Shown here one piece after another: positions 1-9,366 of a stretch of DNA of 64,000 bases. The stretch covers positions 1 to 64,000 of the forward strand of contig JBCDKJ010000013.1 in the NCBI GenBank assembly GCA_038746745.1, in the 5' to 3' direction. Position 1 is the first letter of the stretch, and every line of letters begins with the position of its first letter. The position numbers and the translations under genes are program-made. The notes under the pieces are model-generated. The model worked only from the letters and a program-made list of their open reading frames with translations. It did no database searches and had not been told where the DNA came from. This DNA is from JANQIO01 sp038746745 (GTDB lineage: Bacteria > Pseudomonadota > Gammaproteobacteria > Pseudomonadales > Halieaceae).

Positions 1-1
1 G

Positions 2-265
2 CAGCTACAATTTGACGTGGTGGCGTATCGCCTCAAGGATGAATACAAAGTCGATGCGATCTATGAACCTATCAGCGTGCATACGGCGCGCTGGGTCCAC
101 TGCGAGGATGCTCGCAAGCTTGAAGAGTTTCGCAAAAAAGCGGCAGACCAGCTTTCAATGGATGGCGGTGGCTACCTGACCTATCTCGCGCCCACTCGGG
201 TCAATTTACAACTCATGGAAGAGCGCTGGCCTGATATCGAGTTCAGGGCCACTCGGGAACACTAG
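2..265 (+). CDS. prfC: Peptide chain release factor 3, C-terminal end (partial)
   Basis: The open frame enters from the left edge and gives about 87 residues ending in TREH. The segment with KDEYKVDAIYEP, then TARWV, then the VNLQLMEERWPD stretch matches the C-terminal domain of RF3, the translational GTPase that recycles RF1/RF2 from the ribosome after termination. The GTPase domain lies outside the window. The gene faces a convergent glutathione peroxidase gene. A short inverted repeat (AGCCTTC at 264-270 and GAAGGCT at 287-293) begins at its stop codon and may form its terminator hairpin. Identity is from remembered family similarity; there is no real alternative for this tail. Confidence 0.9.
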   Translation, partial: QLQFDVVAYRLKDEYKVDAIYEPISVHTARWVHCEDARKLEEFRKKAADQLSMDGGGYLTYLAPTRVNLQLMEERWPDIEFRATREH

Positions 266-282
266 CCTTCACTGGCCTTTCA

Positions 283-399
283 CGCTGAAGGCTCTTATAC
301 CGCTGAAGGCTCTTATACCGCTGAAGGCTCTTATACCGCTGAAGGCTCTTATACCGCTGAAGGCTCTTATACCGCTGAGGGCTCTTACAACGCTGAGGG
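283..399. repeat. 18-bp tandem repeat, about 6.5 copies
   Basis: Six consecutive 18-bp units, consensus CTCTTATACCGCTGAAGG, run from 292 to 399 after a half unit at 283-291. The first four copies are identical and the last two have decayed. The array sits between the convergent prfC and glutathione peroxidase genes. The first GAAGGCT of the array is the 3' arm of the possible prfC terminator hairpin, so the array may have grown by duplication of that arm. No protein is evident. Confidence 0.9.
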
Positions 400-418
400 C
401 TCTCAACGTCATGGTCCG

Positions 419-897
419 CTAGAGTAGCGCTTCGATATCCGCAGCAATGGCATCCGGCGTTGTCTGCGGTGGATAGCGTTTAACGACGTCGCCATCTCTG
501 TTGACCAGAAATTTAGTGAAGTTCCATTTAATCCCCTGTGTACCCAGCGCACCGGGGGCCGCTTTCTTAAGATGCTTGTAGAGCGGGTCCGCAGCACTGC
601 CGTTGACGTCAATTTTGCCGAACATGGTAAAACTGACGCCGTAGTTCAGTTGGCAGAATTCCTGAATTTCCTCATTGCTGCCCGGGTCCTGTCGGCCAAA
701 CTGGTTACAGGGGAAGCCCAGGATGTCCAGACCCTGACCCTTGTATTGCTGGTACAGAGTTTCCAGCCCTTCAAACTGTGGTGTAAAGCCACATTTTGAT
801 GCGGTGTTTACAATCAGCAGCACTCTGCCCCGATACTCCTCCAGAGACCTGGATTCGCCACTGCCTGTGGCACAGCAAAAATCATAGAGTGCGCTCA

Positions 898-898
<1 letters not shown>
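419..898 (-). CDS. Glutathione peroxidase (cysteine type)
   Basis: This 159-residue thioredoxin-fold protein should reduce peroxides using glutathione or thioredoxin. The peroxidatic site is NTASKCGFTPQ with Cys about residue 36, so it is a Cys enzyme and not a selenoprotein. The rest of the catalytic tetrad is visible in GFPCNQFG and KWNFTKF. Length and motifs fit the BtuE/Gpx family. The ATG at 898 overlaps the TGA of the upstream desaturase as ATGA, so the pair is probably translationally coupled. A longer in-frame extension upstream lies inside the desaturase and was rejected. Coupling to an unsaturated-lipid enzyme suggests protection against lipid peroxides; that is inference. Confidence 0.9.
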
Positions 899-2145
<1,247 letters not shown>

Positions 2146-2328
2146 TGGGTCGGTGTCCTCGAATCAGTCGATGGAAGAGAAGTCTGTCGCAGTAACGCCG
2201 CTGATCCTGGCGACGTTCGGGGTGGTTGTGAAAAACCAGTATAGTTGCGTTGCCGCGAATGATACCGTGTGCCTCCATGCCGCCACCAGTGCGGTAGATC
2301 AGATTGTTAGCCGGATCGAATACCCCCT

Positions 2329-3678
2329 ATGGCCCGCGCCGTTTTCCTAGAAGGATCAACCCTGCGTCATGTCATCAATATGACGGCCGCCAGCACCGTG
2401 GGCTTGATGGCGATGTTTGCCGTGGATCTGGTCGACATGTACTTCCTCAGTTTGCTGGGCGAGCAGGAACTCGCGGCCGCTGTAGGTTACGGTGGCACAC
2501 TGCTGTTTTTCCTCACGGCGATCAGCATTGGTCTGCAAATCAGCATGGGCGCTCTGGTGTCGCGGTCTATCGGTGCCCGGCGCCGCGATCTGGCTGCGCG
2601 CTATTGCAGCAATATATTGATTTTCAGCGGTTCTGCGGCAGCGCTTATGAGCGCGGCTGGATTTCTCTACCTGGAGGAATTGCTGGCGTTGCTGGGCGCT
2701 ACTGGCAAGACGCTAGGGTACGCGTTGGATTACAGCAGCATCATTATCCCCAACACCGCCATTCTCGCCCTGGCGATGTGTGCCTCCAATGCCGCTCGGG
2801 CGCTGGGAGATGCGCGGCGCGCTATGTACGCGACTCTGGGCGGGTCTATCGTCAATGCGGTGCTGGACCCCATTCTCATTTTTGGGCTGGACTGGGGCAT
2901 TGAGGGCGCAGCCATCGCTTCTGCGCTGTCTCGCTATGCCGCGCTGGGCATTGCCTGTCATGCCATTTTTCGCGTGCATCGGCTGCCAGGTCCTACCAGT
3001 CTGGCCTGGCTGCGGGAAGACCTGCCGGCCATTATCCGCGTCGCAGGCCCCGCCGTGTTAACCAACCTTGCCACACCCATCGGAGCGAGCTTTGTGCTCC
3101 GCACGATGTCTCAGTTTGGTGATAGCGCTGTAGCCGGCGCTGCAATTATGGGGCGCATCTGGCCGGTCGCCTTCGCTGCGGTCTTCGCCCTGTCAGGCGC
3201 CATAGGCCCAATTATCGGTCAAAACGCGGGTGCCCACCGCTATGACCGGGTACGCCGCGCGCTGCTGGACGCGGTGCTATGCAATCTGGTCTATGTATTG
3301 TTCATGTGGCTGTTACTGTGGTCAGCCCAGGGTCTGATTGTGTCGGCCTTCTCCGCCAGTGGTGAGGCAGAGCGATTGATTCGTTTTGCGCTGACCTGGC
3401 TGGTGGGAGCCTATATTTTCAGCGGCATGTTGTTTGTCGCCAATGCGAGTTTTAATAACCTGCACCGGGCCCACTTGGCCACGCTGTTTAACTTCAGTCG
3501 CGCCCTGTTAGGCACAATACCTTGTGTTTACTTCGGCTCGATCTGGTACGGCTCCTATGGTGTGATGGCGGGTGATGCAGTAGGCGCGACGGTCTTTGGC
3601 AGTCTCGCCTTTCTCGCCGTGTTGTGGCAGGTGCGTCAACTCGACCGTCGAGCTGCTATCTCCGAATCGACGGCCTAG
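2329..3678 (+). CDS. MATE family multidrug/Na+ antiporter
   Basis: A 449-residue protein with about 12 hydrophobic segments and the two-fold repeat typical of MATE exporters (NorM/DinF-like). The start MARAVFLEGSTLRHVINMTAAS and the segment SIGLQISMGALVSRSIGA match the family. It should export cationic drugs or metabolites by exchange for Na+ or H+. It is transcribed divergently from the desaturase across a 183-bp spacer and is followed 38 bp later by a dehydrogenase gene in the same direction. The substrate cannot be read from sequence. Confidence 0.9.
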   Translation: MARAVFLEGSTLRHVINMTAASTVGLMAMFAVDLVDMYFLSLLGEQELAAAVGYGGTLLFFLTAISIGLQISMGALVSRSIGARRRDLAARYCSNILIFSGSAAALMSAAGFLYLEELLALLGATGKTLGYALDYSSIIIPNTAILALAMCASNAARALGDARRAMYATLGGSIVNAVLDPILIFGLDWGIEGAAIASALSRYAALGIACHAIFRVHRLPGPTSLAWLREDLPAIIRVAGPAVLTNLATPIGASFVLRTMSQFGDSAVAGAAIMGRIWPVAFAAVFALSGAIGPIIGQNAGAHRYDRVRRALLDAVLCNLVYVLFMWLLLWSAQGLIVSAFSASGEAERLIRFALTWLVGAYIFSGMLFVANASFNNLHRAHLATLFNFSRALLGTIPCVYFGSIWYGSYGVMAGDAVGATVFGSLAFLAVLWQVRQLDRRAAISESTA

Positions 3679-3716
3679 CCAGCTGCTAGACTGAGGACAG
3701 ACAGGAGGAAGCGTTG

Positions 3717-4817
3717 ATGAGATATTTTGTGTGTGCGCTGAGTGTATGTCTGGCAATGCAGGCCAGCGCCTCGCCGCCTCTGCCAGCATCGCTGACAGGG
3801 CTGGGTCTGCGCGAACACGCGGTCGTCAGCCGTGACATACCGGGCTGGGCGTTGCCGACAAAAGTCGTTGTGCGCAACTTTTTTGGGGAGGCCTATCTGA
3901 ATGCCTTTCGCGAGATTGCGCCAGACGTGGAGGTTGTCGGGGTGCGTACCCTCGACGAAGCACAGGCGGCAGTGGCTGGCGCGCAGGTCATGATCGGCTT
4001 TTGTACACAGAGCCTTTTCGACGCGGCGGACCAATTGCACTGGGTGCAGGTCTACTCTGCTGGTGTCGAGACCTGTGTCGATCAACCCGCGATGAAGGCT
4101 GGCGGCATGCTCTTAAGTAATGGCCAGCGTCTCGCCAGTCCGACGCTCGCCGACCACTCCATTGCGCTTACTATGGCACTGACTCGGGGGCTGTATCCCT
4201 ATTTTCAGCACCAGAATACGAGCCGCTGGGCGCCGGACTGGACCTCAGCGCCGCCAGCGTTTGGGGAGCTCGCCGGACGCACTATGCTGGTGGTGGGGCT
4301 GGGAGGCATAGGAACGCAGGTAGCCAAGCGCGCCCATGGTTTGGGCATGCGGGTAGTTGCAACTCGCAACAGCCGCCGAGAGGGCCCTGACTATGTAGCC
4401 TATGTCGGCCTTGCCGATGAAGTGCTGAAGTTGGCGCGAGAGGCCGACGTGGTCGTCAACGCTTCGCCGCTAACCAACAGCACGCGCGGGCTGTTTGACG
4501 AAGATTTCTTTAAGGCGATGAAGCCCTCTGCATATTTCGTCAGCGTAGGCCGGGGTCAGAGTACGGTGACTGCCGACCTGGTGGCAGCGCTGAATGCTGG
4601 TGATATAGCCGGTGCCGGCCTGGATGTTACCGACCCTGAACCACTACCTCAGGATCACCCGCTGTGGGGAGCGCCCAACGTGATCATTACTCCACATGTC
4701 GCTGGCCGCTCGCGTGAAGCGCTGGGTCGAATGCAGGCGCTCGTGTTAGAAAACTACCGTCGCTATCTGGCGGGAGACGCGCTGCTGTCTGTGGTGAATA
4801 TAGAACGGGGCTACTAG
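3717..4817 (+). CDS. D-2-hydroxyacid dehydrogenase with apparent signal peptide
   Basis: A 366-residue member of the NAD(P)-dependent D-isomer 2-hydroxyacid dehydrogenase family. The nucleotide fold is GLGGIGTQVAKR and the catalytic Arg, Glu and His lie in SVGRGQ, DPEPLP and ITPHVAG. The N-terminus MRYFVCALSVCLAMQASASP looks like a Sec signal peptide with cleavage after ASA, which is unusual for an enzyme needing a dinucleotide. ATG at 3717 is chosen over TTG at 3714 because AGGAGG at 3703-3708 is 8 bases upstream. The stop overlaps the stop of the convergent glutamine-synthetase-like gene by 4 bp. The substrate (glyoxylate, hydroxypyruvate or other) is unknown. Confidence 0.85.
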   Translation: MRYFVCALSVCLAMQASASPPLPASLTGLGLREHAVVSRDIPGWALPTKVVVRNFFGEAYLNAFREIAPDVEVVGVRTLDEAQAAVAGAQVMIGFCTQSLFDAADQLHWVQVYSAGVETCVDQPAMKAGGMLLSNGQRLASPTLADHSIALTMALTRGLYPYFQHQNTSRWAPDWTSAPPAFGELAGRTMLVVGLGGIGTQVAKRAHGLGMRVVATRNSRREGPDYVAYVGLADEVLKLAREADVVVNASPLTNSTRGLFDEDFFKAMKPSAYFVSVGRGQSTVTADLVAALNAGDIAGAGLDVTDPEPLPQDHPLWGAPNVIITPHVAGRSREALGRMQALVLENYRRYLAGDALLSVVNIERGY

Positions 4818-6157
4818 AGCTTGTCCAGGTAAGCGCTGTATTCCAGCGCAGTAATCCGCTGTCGAAACTCGTTGTTTTCCTGCCATTTGGTGCAGGCGTA
4901 AATGCGCTGTAGTTCAGCGCCCAGATTGCGCTCAATAAAGGTGGATGCCTCGAACAAGCGTAGTGCGTCGGGCAAGTACTCCGGCAAGATTTCGGTCGCC
5001 TGTTCGTAGCCATCGCCCTCGATAGGGGCCCCTGGGTCTAGCTGCTGAGCGATGCCCTCCATTACAGCAGATAGCATGACTGCGTACAGCAGGTATGGAT
5101 TGGCGTCAGCGCCGGCGACGCGTAGCTCCAGGCGCCGTGCTGCGGGCTTGCCGGCGGGAATGCGCACTGAGACGGTACGGTTGTCATAGCCCCAGCAGGG
5201 CGATGTCGGGGCATGCGCGCCGGGCTGAAAGCGGCGATAAGAGTTTACGTTGGGTGCAAATACCGCCATTGATTCCGCCATGTACTGCATGCAGCCTGCA
5301 ACGGCATGGTGTAGCAATTCTGTCCCCTGAGCGCTGCCGTCGTCAAAAATGTTGTCGCTTTTTTCATCCAGTACGCTGCAGTGCAAATGCATGCCATTGC
5401 CAGCTTCCTCGGCAAAGGGCTTGGCCATAAAGCTCGCAATCAGTCCATGTCTTGCCGCCACGCCTTTAACCAGTCGCTTCAGCAGAGTGAGTTGATCTGC
5501 CGCCAGCACGGGGTTGTCGATGTGCTGCATGTTGATTTCATATTGTGAGGGCGCAGATTCTTTCACAATGCCATCAAAAGGCAGGCCCTGGGCCTCACAG
5601 GCGCTGCGCATATCCTTCAGCAGCTCCACTTTGTCATGCAGCACGTCAACGCTGTACAGATCTCCGCCGATGGGTTCGCGACCGGACAGGTCACGGCAGG
5701 TGTGTCGGATGTCCTCGCCCTCCAGGCGCAGCAGGCTGAATTCGAGTTCCGCCGCGACAACCGGCCGCCAGCCGGCATTATGAAAGCGCGACAGGACTTG
5801 CTTCAGCACGTTACGCGGGTCGCCCGCGTAGGGACTGCCGTCTGGATTGTAGAGTGATAACAGCACCTGCCCGAAGCTGTCATCGTTAGCCCAGGGGGTT
5901 CTAACCAGCGTCCCCTCCACAGGCCGGAGGATGCCGTCTGCGTCGCCGGATTCAAATACCAACTCTTCGACATCCCGGCCCCAGATGTCCAGGCTCAAGG
6001 TGGTAACGGGCAGCTTGAATTCGCCCTCGTAGACTTTCTTCAGTTTGTGCTGGGGTAGCCATTTACCCCGCAGGACGCCGTTACAGTCTGGCACCAGGGC
6101 TTCAATCGTGGTGATTTCAGGGTGGGCTCGTAGAAAGCCGTCTGCTTCAACAGACAT
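4814..6157 (-). CDS. puuA: Glutamine synthetase family protein, probable gamma-glutamylpolyamine synthetase
   Basis: A 447-residue type-I glutamine-synthetase fold. An N-terminal beta-grasp part (IEALVPDCNGVLRGKWLP) leads into the catalytic domain, where VAAELEFSL, GNGMHLHCSV, the Arg-rich RRFQPGAHAP and the late RLELRVAGADANPYL are recognisable. The DCNGVLRGK start and overall length fit PuuA-type enzymes, which ligate glutamate to putrescine or other amines with ATP, better than housekeeping GlnA. Its neighbours, a LuxR regulator and a putrescine-pyruvate-type aminotransferase, support a polyamine role. It could instead act on another amine. Confidence 0.82.
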   Translation of the reverse strand: MSVEADGFLRAHPEITTIEALVPDCNGVLRGKWLPQHKLKKVYEGEFKLPVTTLSLDIWGRDVEELVFESGDADGILRPVEGTLVRTPWANDDSFGQVLLSLYNPDGSPYAGDPRNVLKQVLSRFHNAGWRPVVAAELEFSLLRLEGEDIRHTCRDLSGREPIGGDLYSVDVLHDKVELLKDMRSACEAQGLPFDGIVKESAPSQYEINMQHIDNPVLAADQLTLLKRLVKGVAARHGLIASFMAKPFAEEAGNGMHLHCSVLDEKSDNIFDDGSAQGTELLHHAVAGCMQYMAESMAVFAPNVNSYRRFQPGAHAPTSPCWGYDNRTVSVRIPAGKPAARRLELRVAGADANPYLLYAVMLSAVMEGIAQQLDPGAPIEGDGYEQATEILPEYLPDALRLFEASTFIERNLGAELQRIYACTKWQENNEFRQRITALEYSAYLDKL

Positions 6158-6228
6158 TGGTTATGCGATCCTTCTATATGAAAACAAGGCTGCTGATAAC
6201 TATTAGCGGCAGCAATGCCCCACATGGG

Positions 6229-7092
6229 TCAGGGTCTCAGTGACGGCTGCGGAGGCGCGAGATAAATCGTTAAAGGATCATTAACGCCAGCCTGGCCGAG
6301 GTAGGGCAGAGTGGCGATGAACAGGGAAAAAAGATCGGTTTGTGAATTCACATCGAGCTTGCGGTAAATACTTTTACGGTGCCGTCTCAGTGTCTCGATA
6401 GCGATGCCTAGCTTATCCGCCGATGCATGGCTGGAATAGCCCCTGAGCATCAATTCCAGCACGCTCTTTTCTCTGGGGGAGAGCAGAGATGAGCCAAAGG
6501 CATGAAACGCCAGGTCAATAACGTCGTTGATGTCAGGACCCAGCATATAGCGCTGGCTGAAATCAGCCACATCGCTGTGCTGCTTAATCAGTGCTGTGAC
6601 AGGCGCGGATAGCGCGTGTAGTAATCTGAATTCATCCTTGGAAAAGCGGCCGCGGCCGTTTTTTCGCATCAGGCTGATATTGATGACGTTGCCATCCCTC
6701 AGACGTGCCAGATACATCACCTCATCTTCAGTTGCTGTATCTCGATAATAGTCATGATAGTAGGAGCTTGTCTCAAACTTGCCCGCCATTAGATCGGACA
6801 ATCGGTAGAAGCGCCCGCGAGCCTGGCGCATAGACACTTTGTAGAAAGGATCCTCCTGATAGGGGCCATCCAGATACAGATCGATCTGGGAGCGAATCGC
6901 GTAGTCTGGCACTTCGTGGTAGATGCACTGTGGCGGCAATTCCCGGTGGTACAGCCAGACCTGGGGATAATCCGCCTTGACGTTGCGAAGTATGGCCTCG
7001 ATCAACGTTGGAAAGAACTTGTCGTTGCCAAGCTGCGTAATCGCCTTGGCGATATCCCTGTTCCAGCGGGCCAGTGGTTCAATGGCAGGCAT
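6229..7092 (-). CDS. LuxR-type HTH transcriptional regulator
   Basis: A 287-residue regulator. The C-terminal helix-turn-helix of the LuxR/NarL type is clear in LSPREKSVLELMLRGYSSHA followed by ETLRRHRKSIYRKLDVNSQ (about residues 205-260). The N-terminal ~190 residues resemble an uncharacterised sensor domain of GAF/autoinducer-like size; no receiver phospho-site is visible, so it is not an obvious response regulator. It is 71 bp upstream of the puuA-like gene and divergent from the aminotransferase, so it probably controls polyamine use. No Shine-Dalgarno precedes the ATG; a 13-bp tandem repeat lies there instead. Confidence 0.82.
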   Translation of the reverse strand: MPAIEPLARWNRDIAKAITQLGNDKFFPTLIEAILRNVKADYPQVWLYHRELPPQCIYHEVPDYAIRSQIDLYLDGPYQEDPFYKVSMRQARGRFYRLSDLMAGKFETSSYYHDYYRDTATEDEVMYLARLRDGNVINISLMRKNGRGRFSKDEFRLLHALSAPVTALIKQHSDVADFSQRYMLGPDINDVIDLAFHAFGSSLLSPREKSVLELMLRGYSSHASADKLGIAIETLRRHRKSIYRKLDVNSQTDLFSLFIATLPYLGQAGVNDPLTIYLAPPQPSLRP

Positions 7093-7142
7093 AGGGTTAG
7101 ATCATAGGATTGGGTTATAGGGTTGGGTTAAAGAGTTCAGTA
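7091..7142. repeat. 13-bp tandem repeat upstream of the LuxR gene
   Basis: About three to four decayed 13-bp units of type ATAGGGTTGGGTT occupy the 50 bp directly before the start codon of the minus-strand LuxR gene, replacing any visible ribosome binding site. Confidence 0.75.
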
Positions 7143-7199
7143 AAATCTCCCGCGGCGGGTCTGAGACGCTCACAGTGACATGCCCACGGAGAGACGCCG

Positions 7200-7257
7200 A
7201 TAGAGAGATGCCCACATAGAGACGCACACATAGGGACGCACACATAGAGCGCCTACC
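7200..7257. repeat. 14-bp tandem repeat in the LuxR-aminotransferase spacer
   Basis: Units of type ATAGAGACGCACAC repeat at 7216, 7230 and 7244, with a 16-bp variant at 7200. Together with the 13-bp repeat it fills much of the 253-bp divergent spacer (7093-7345), in which I see no gene. Confidence 0.75.
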
Positions 7258-7314
7258 GAATAGTGGTTACTCGCCGCACCTCAGACCATATGGCACAATC
7301 ATCATTGAGCGCAA

Positions 7315-7324
7315 ACAAGCTTGT
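7315..7324. promoter_or_regulatory. 10-bp palindrome before the aminotransferase gene
   Basis: ACAAGCTTGT is a perfect palindrome ending 21 bp before the aminotransferase ATG. It could be an operator for the divergent LuxR regulator, but a 10-bp palindrome can arise by chance, so this is weak. Confidence 0.25.
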
Positions 7325-7345
7325 CAATTTTTGTGAGGCACGGTC

Positions 7346-8719
7346 ATGAATAGCATTACTCCCAAGCGCGCCAGCGGTGACTGGCAAGCGCTGGATAGCA
7401 GCCACTACCTGCACCCATTCACCGACTTTAAAGATTTGGCTGAAAAGGGCAGCAGGATCATAGAGCGCGCGGACGGGCCTTTTATTTACGATAGCGAGGG
7501 CAACGAGATCCTCGACGGGATGTCGGGACTCTGGTGCTGCAGCCTCGGCTACGGGCAACAGCGTATTGCAGACGCCGTGCACCGTCAGCTTCAGGAGCTG
7601 CCTTACTACAACAGCTTTTTCCAATGTGCACATCCGCCTGTCATTGAGCTTGCACAGCGCCTGGCTGGCGTCACCCAGTCTCACCTGAATAATTTCTTTT
7701 TCACCGCCAGCGGTTCCGAGGCCAATGACACGCAGCTGCGTATCCTCAGGCGCTACTGGGATTTACGGGAGCGGCCTGGTAAACGCTTTGTGATCAGCCG
7801 CAGAAATGGCTATCACGGATCCACAATTGCCGGCGCCAGCCTTGGTGGCATGTCATTTATGCACAAGCAGTTTGAAACCCTGGCCTACATCACTCACGTG
7901 GACCAGCCGTACTGGTTTGGTGAAGGTGGCGACCAGGATCCCGAGGCATTTGGTGTGCAGGCCGCGCGTTCCCTTGAGGAGAAAATTAACGAGCTGGGCG
8001 CTGATAACGTGGCCGCGTTCATCGCAGAGCCGGTGCAGGGTGCGGGCGGTGTGATTGTGCCGCCGGACAGTTACTGGCCGGAGATCAAACGCATTTGCGC
8101 GGAGCACGACATTCTTCTCATCGCCGATGAGGTGATTTGTGGCTTCGGCCGTCTCGGGCAGTGGTTCGGCTCTGATCACTATGACCTGCAGCCGGACCTC
8201 CTGACCTTTGCCAAGGCCGTCACCAATGGTTATCAGCCACTGGGAGGCGTCATGGTCGGGGATCGAGTCGCTGATGTGTTAAAAGCGGACGGCGGAGAGT
8301 TTGCGCATGGCTACACCTATTCCGGCCATCCTGCAGCCTGTGCGGCGGCCCTGGCCACACTGGATATTCTCGAAAGCGAGGATATCGTTCGTACAGTGAG
8401 AGAGGAAAAAGCGCCCCACCTGCAGTCGCGCTGGGCGCAACTGAGTGAGCACCCGCTGGTCGGGGAAGCGCGCGGTGTCGGTTTCGTGGCGGCACTGGAA
8501 TTGGTGGCGGACAAATCATCCCGTGAGCGCTTTGATGCAGACGGCAGTGCAGGTGCCCTGTGCCGCACGCTCTCGGTAGAGTCCGGGCTGGTTATGCGTG
8601 CGGTGGGTGACACAATGATTATTGCGCCGCCTCTGACAATGAGCCTGGAGCAGATTGATTTGCTGATTGAGCGAGCCGTAGTCGCACTTGATAAGACGCA
8701 GGTAGCGCTCGGACGCTGA
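7346..8719 (+). CDS. spuC: Class-III PLP aminotransferase, putrescine/amine-pyruvate type
   Basis: A 457-residue fold-type-I omega-aminotransferase. DGMSGLWCCSLGYG (58-70), FTASGSEANDTQLR, RRNGYHGST, the Asp of IADEVICGFGRLG (Asp261) and the Schiff-base lysine in FAKAVTNGYQPLGG (Lys290) are all present. These match the putrescine- and amine-pyruvate transaminases (SpuC-like), which move the terminal amine of a diamine onto pyruvate. It lies divergently from the LuxR and PuuA-like genes, making a coherent polyamine-catabolism group. A beta-alanine or other omega-amine donor cannot be excluded. A hypothetical gene follows after one base. Confidence 0.85.
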   Translation: MNSITPKRASGDWQALDSSHYLHPFTDFKDLAEKGSRIIERADGPFIYDSEGNEILDGMSGLWCCSLGYGQQRIADAVHRQLQELPYYNSFFQCAHPPVIELAQRLAGVTQSHLNNFFFTASGSEANDTQLRILRRYWDLRERPGKRFVISRRNGYHGSTIAGASLGGMSFMHKQFETLAYITHVDQPYWFGEGGDQDPEAFGVQAARSLEEKINELGADNVAAFIAEPVQGAGGVIVPPDSYWPEIKRICAEHDILLIADEVICGFGRLGQWFGSDHYDLQPDLLTFAKAVTNGYQPLGGVMVGDRVADVLKADGGEFAHGYTYSGHPAACAAALATLDILESEDIVRTVREEKAPHLQSRWAQLSEHPLVGEARGVGFVAALELVADKSSRERFDADGSAGALCRTLSVESGLVMRAVGDTMIIAPPLTMSLEQIDLLIERAVVALDKTQVALGR

Positions 8720-8720
8720 C

Positions 8721-9227
8721 ATGGCTGATGCGCCGCGGCTGAAGCAAATCAACGTCAGCTACGTCAACGCCGAAGATCGCCTGCTACTCAAGGTGTCTAC
8801 CACCGATGATAAAGAGTACCGTGCCTGGTGCACGCGACGCCTTACGAAGGTACTGCTGGAACGCCTGGAGCTCAGCTTTGAGAAAGAGGTCGACAAACAA
8901 CAGGTCGTGCCCCAGGAGACGCGACGCGAAGTAGCCCGTATCAAGCACGACGGTGAGGTGGAAGAAAAAGCCTTTCAGCAGCCTTACGAAGCGGAGCCAA
9001 CAGCATACCCGCTCGGCGAAGACGGCGTGCTGATTACGGCCTTGAGCGAAAAGCAGTTGCTGGATGATACGATTGCGATCAGCTTGAAGGGTCCGGAGGG
9101 CAAAGGTCTCACGCTCAATCTGGACAATAAGTTGCGCCACCAACTCTATGAGCTGATTAGCAGGGCGGTAACCCGCGCGGACTGGTTTGATAACGCAGCC
9201 CAGCACGAAAAGCCTATGGTGCACTAG
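8721..9227 (+). CDS. Conserved hypothetical protein, operon partner of the aminotransferase
   Basis: A 168-residue soluble protein with no signal peptide or membrane segment, which I do not recognise with confidence. It begins LKQINVSYVNAEDRLLLKV, has a YRAWCTRRLTKVLLERL segment, and ends in a stretch predicted helical. It starts one base after the aminotransferase stop codon, so the two are cotranscribed. Codon use looks like the neighbouring genes. I assign no function. Confidence 0.75.
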   Translation: MADAPRLKQINVSYVNAEDRLLLKVSTTDDKEYRAWCTRRLTKVLLERLELSFEKEVDKQQVVPQETRREVARIKHDGEVEEKAFQQPYEAEPTAYPLGEDGVLITALSEKQLLDDTIAISLKGPEGKGLTLNLDNKLRHQLYELISRAVTRADWFDNAAQHEKPMVH

Positions 9228-9248
9228 GCGCCATAACCACCTCACGCC

Positions 9249-9277
9249 TTGAGGGGCGAAAGCGGGCTTCGTATATT
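9249..9277 (+). promoter_or_regulatory. Putative sigma-70 promoter for the 9.4-kb gene
   Basis: TTGAGG (9249-9254) and TATATT (9272-9277) are separated by 17 bp in the spacer after the 8.7-kb gene and about 90 bp before the next start codon. The -10 element and following bases (TATATTGGCG) recur exactly upstream of the CYP153 gene at 33590-33599. Confidence 0.5.
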
Positions 9278-9366
9278 GGCGAGCTAGCCTTAATCGAATG
9301 CGTTATGCGCGCTTGGCAGATGCTCAGAGCAGGGGCGCGCCAGGCGATCTACCCTGGGAGCCCGCC

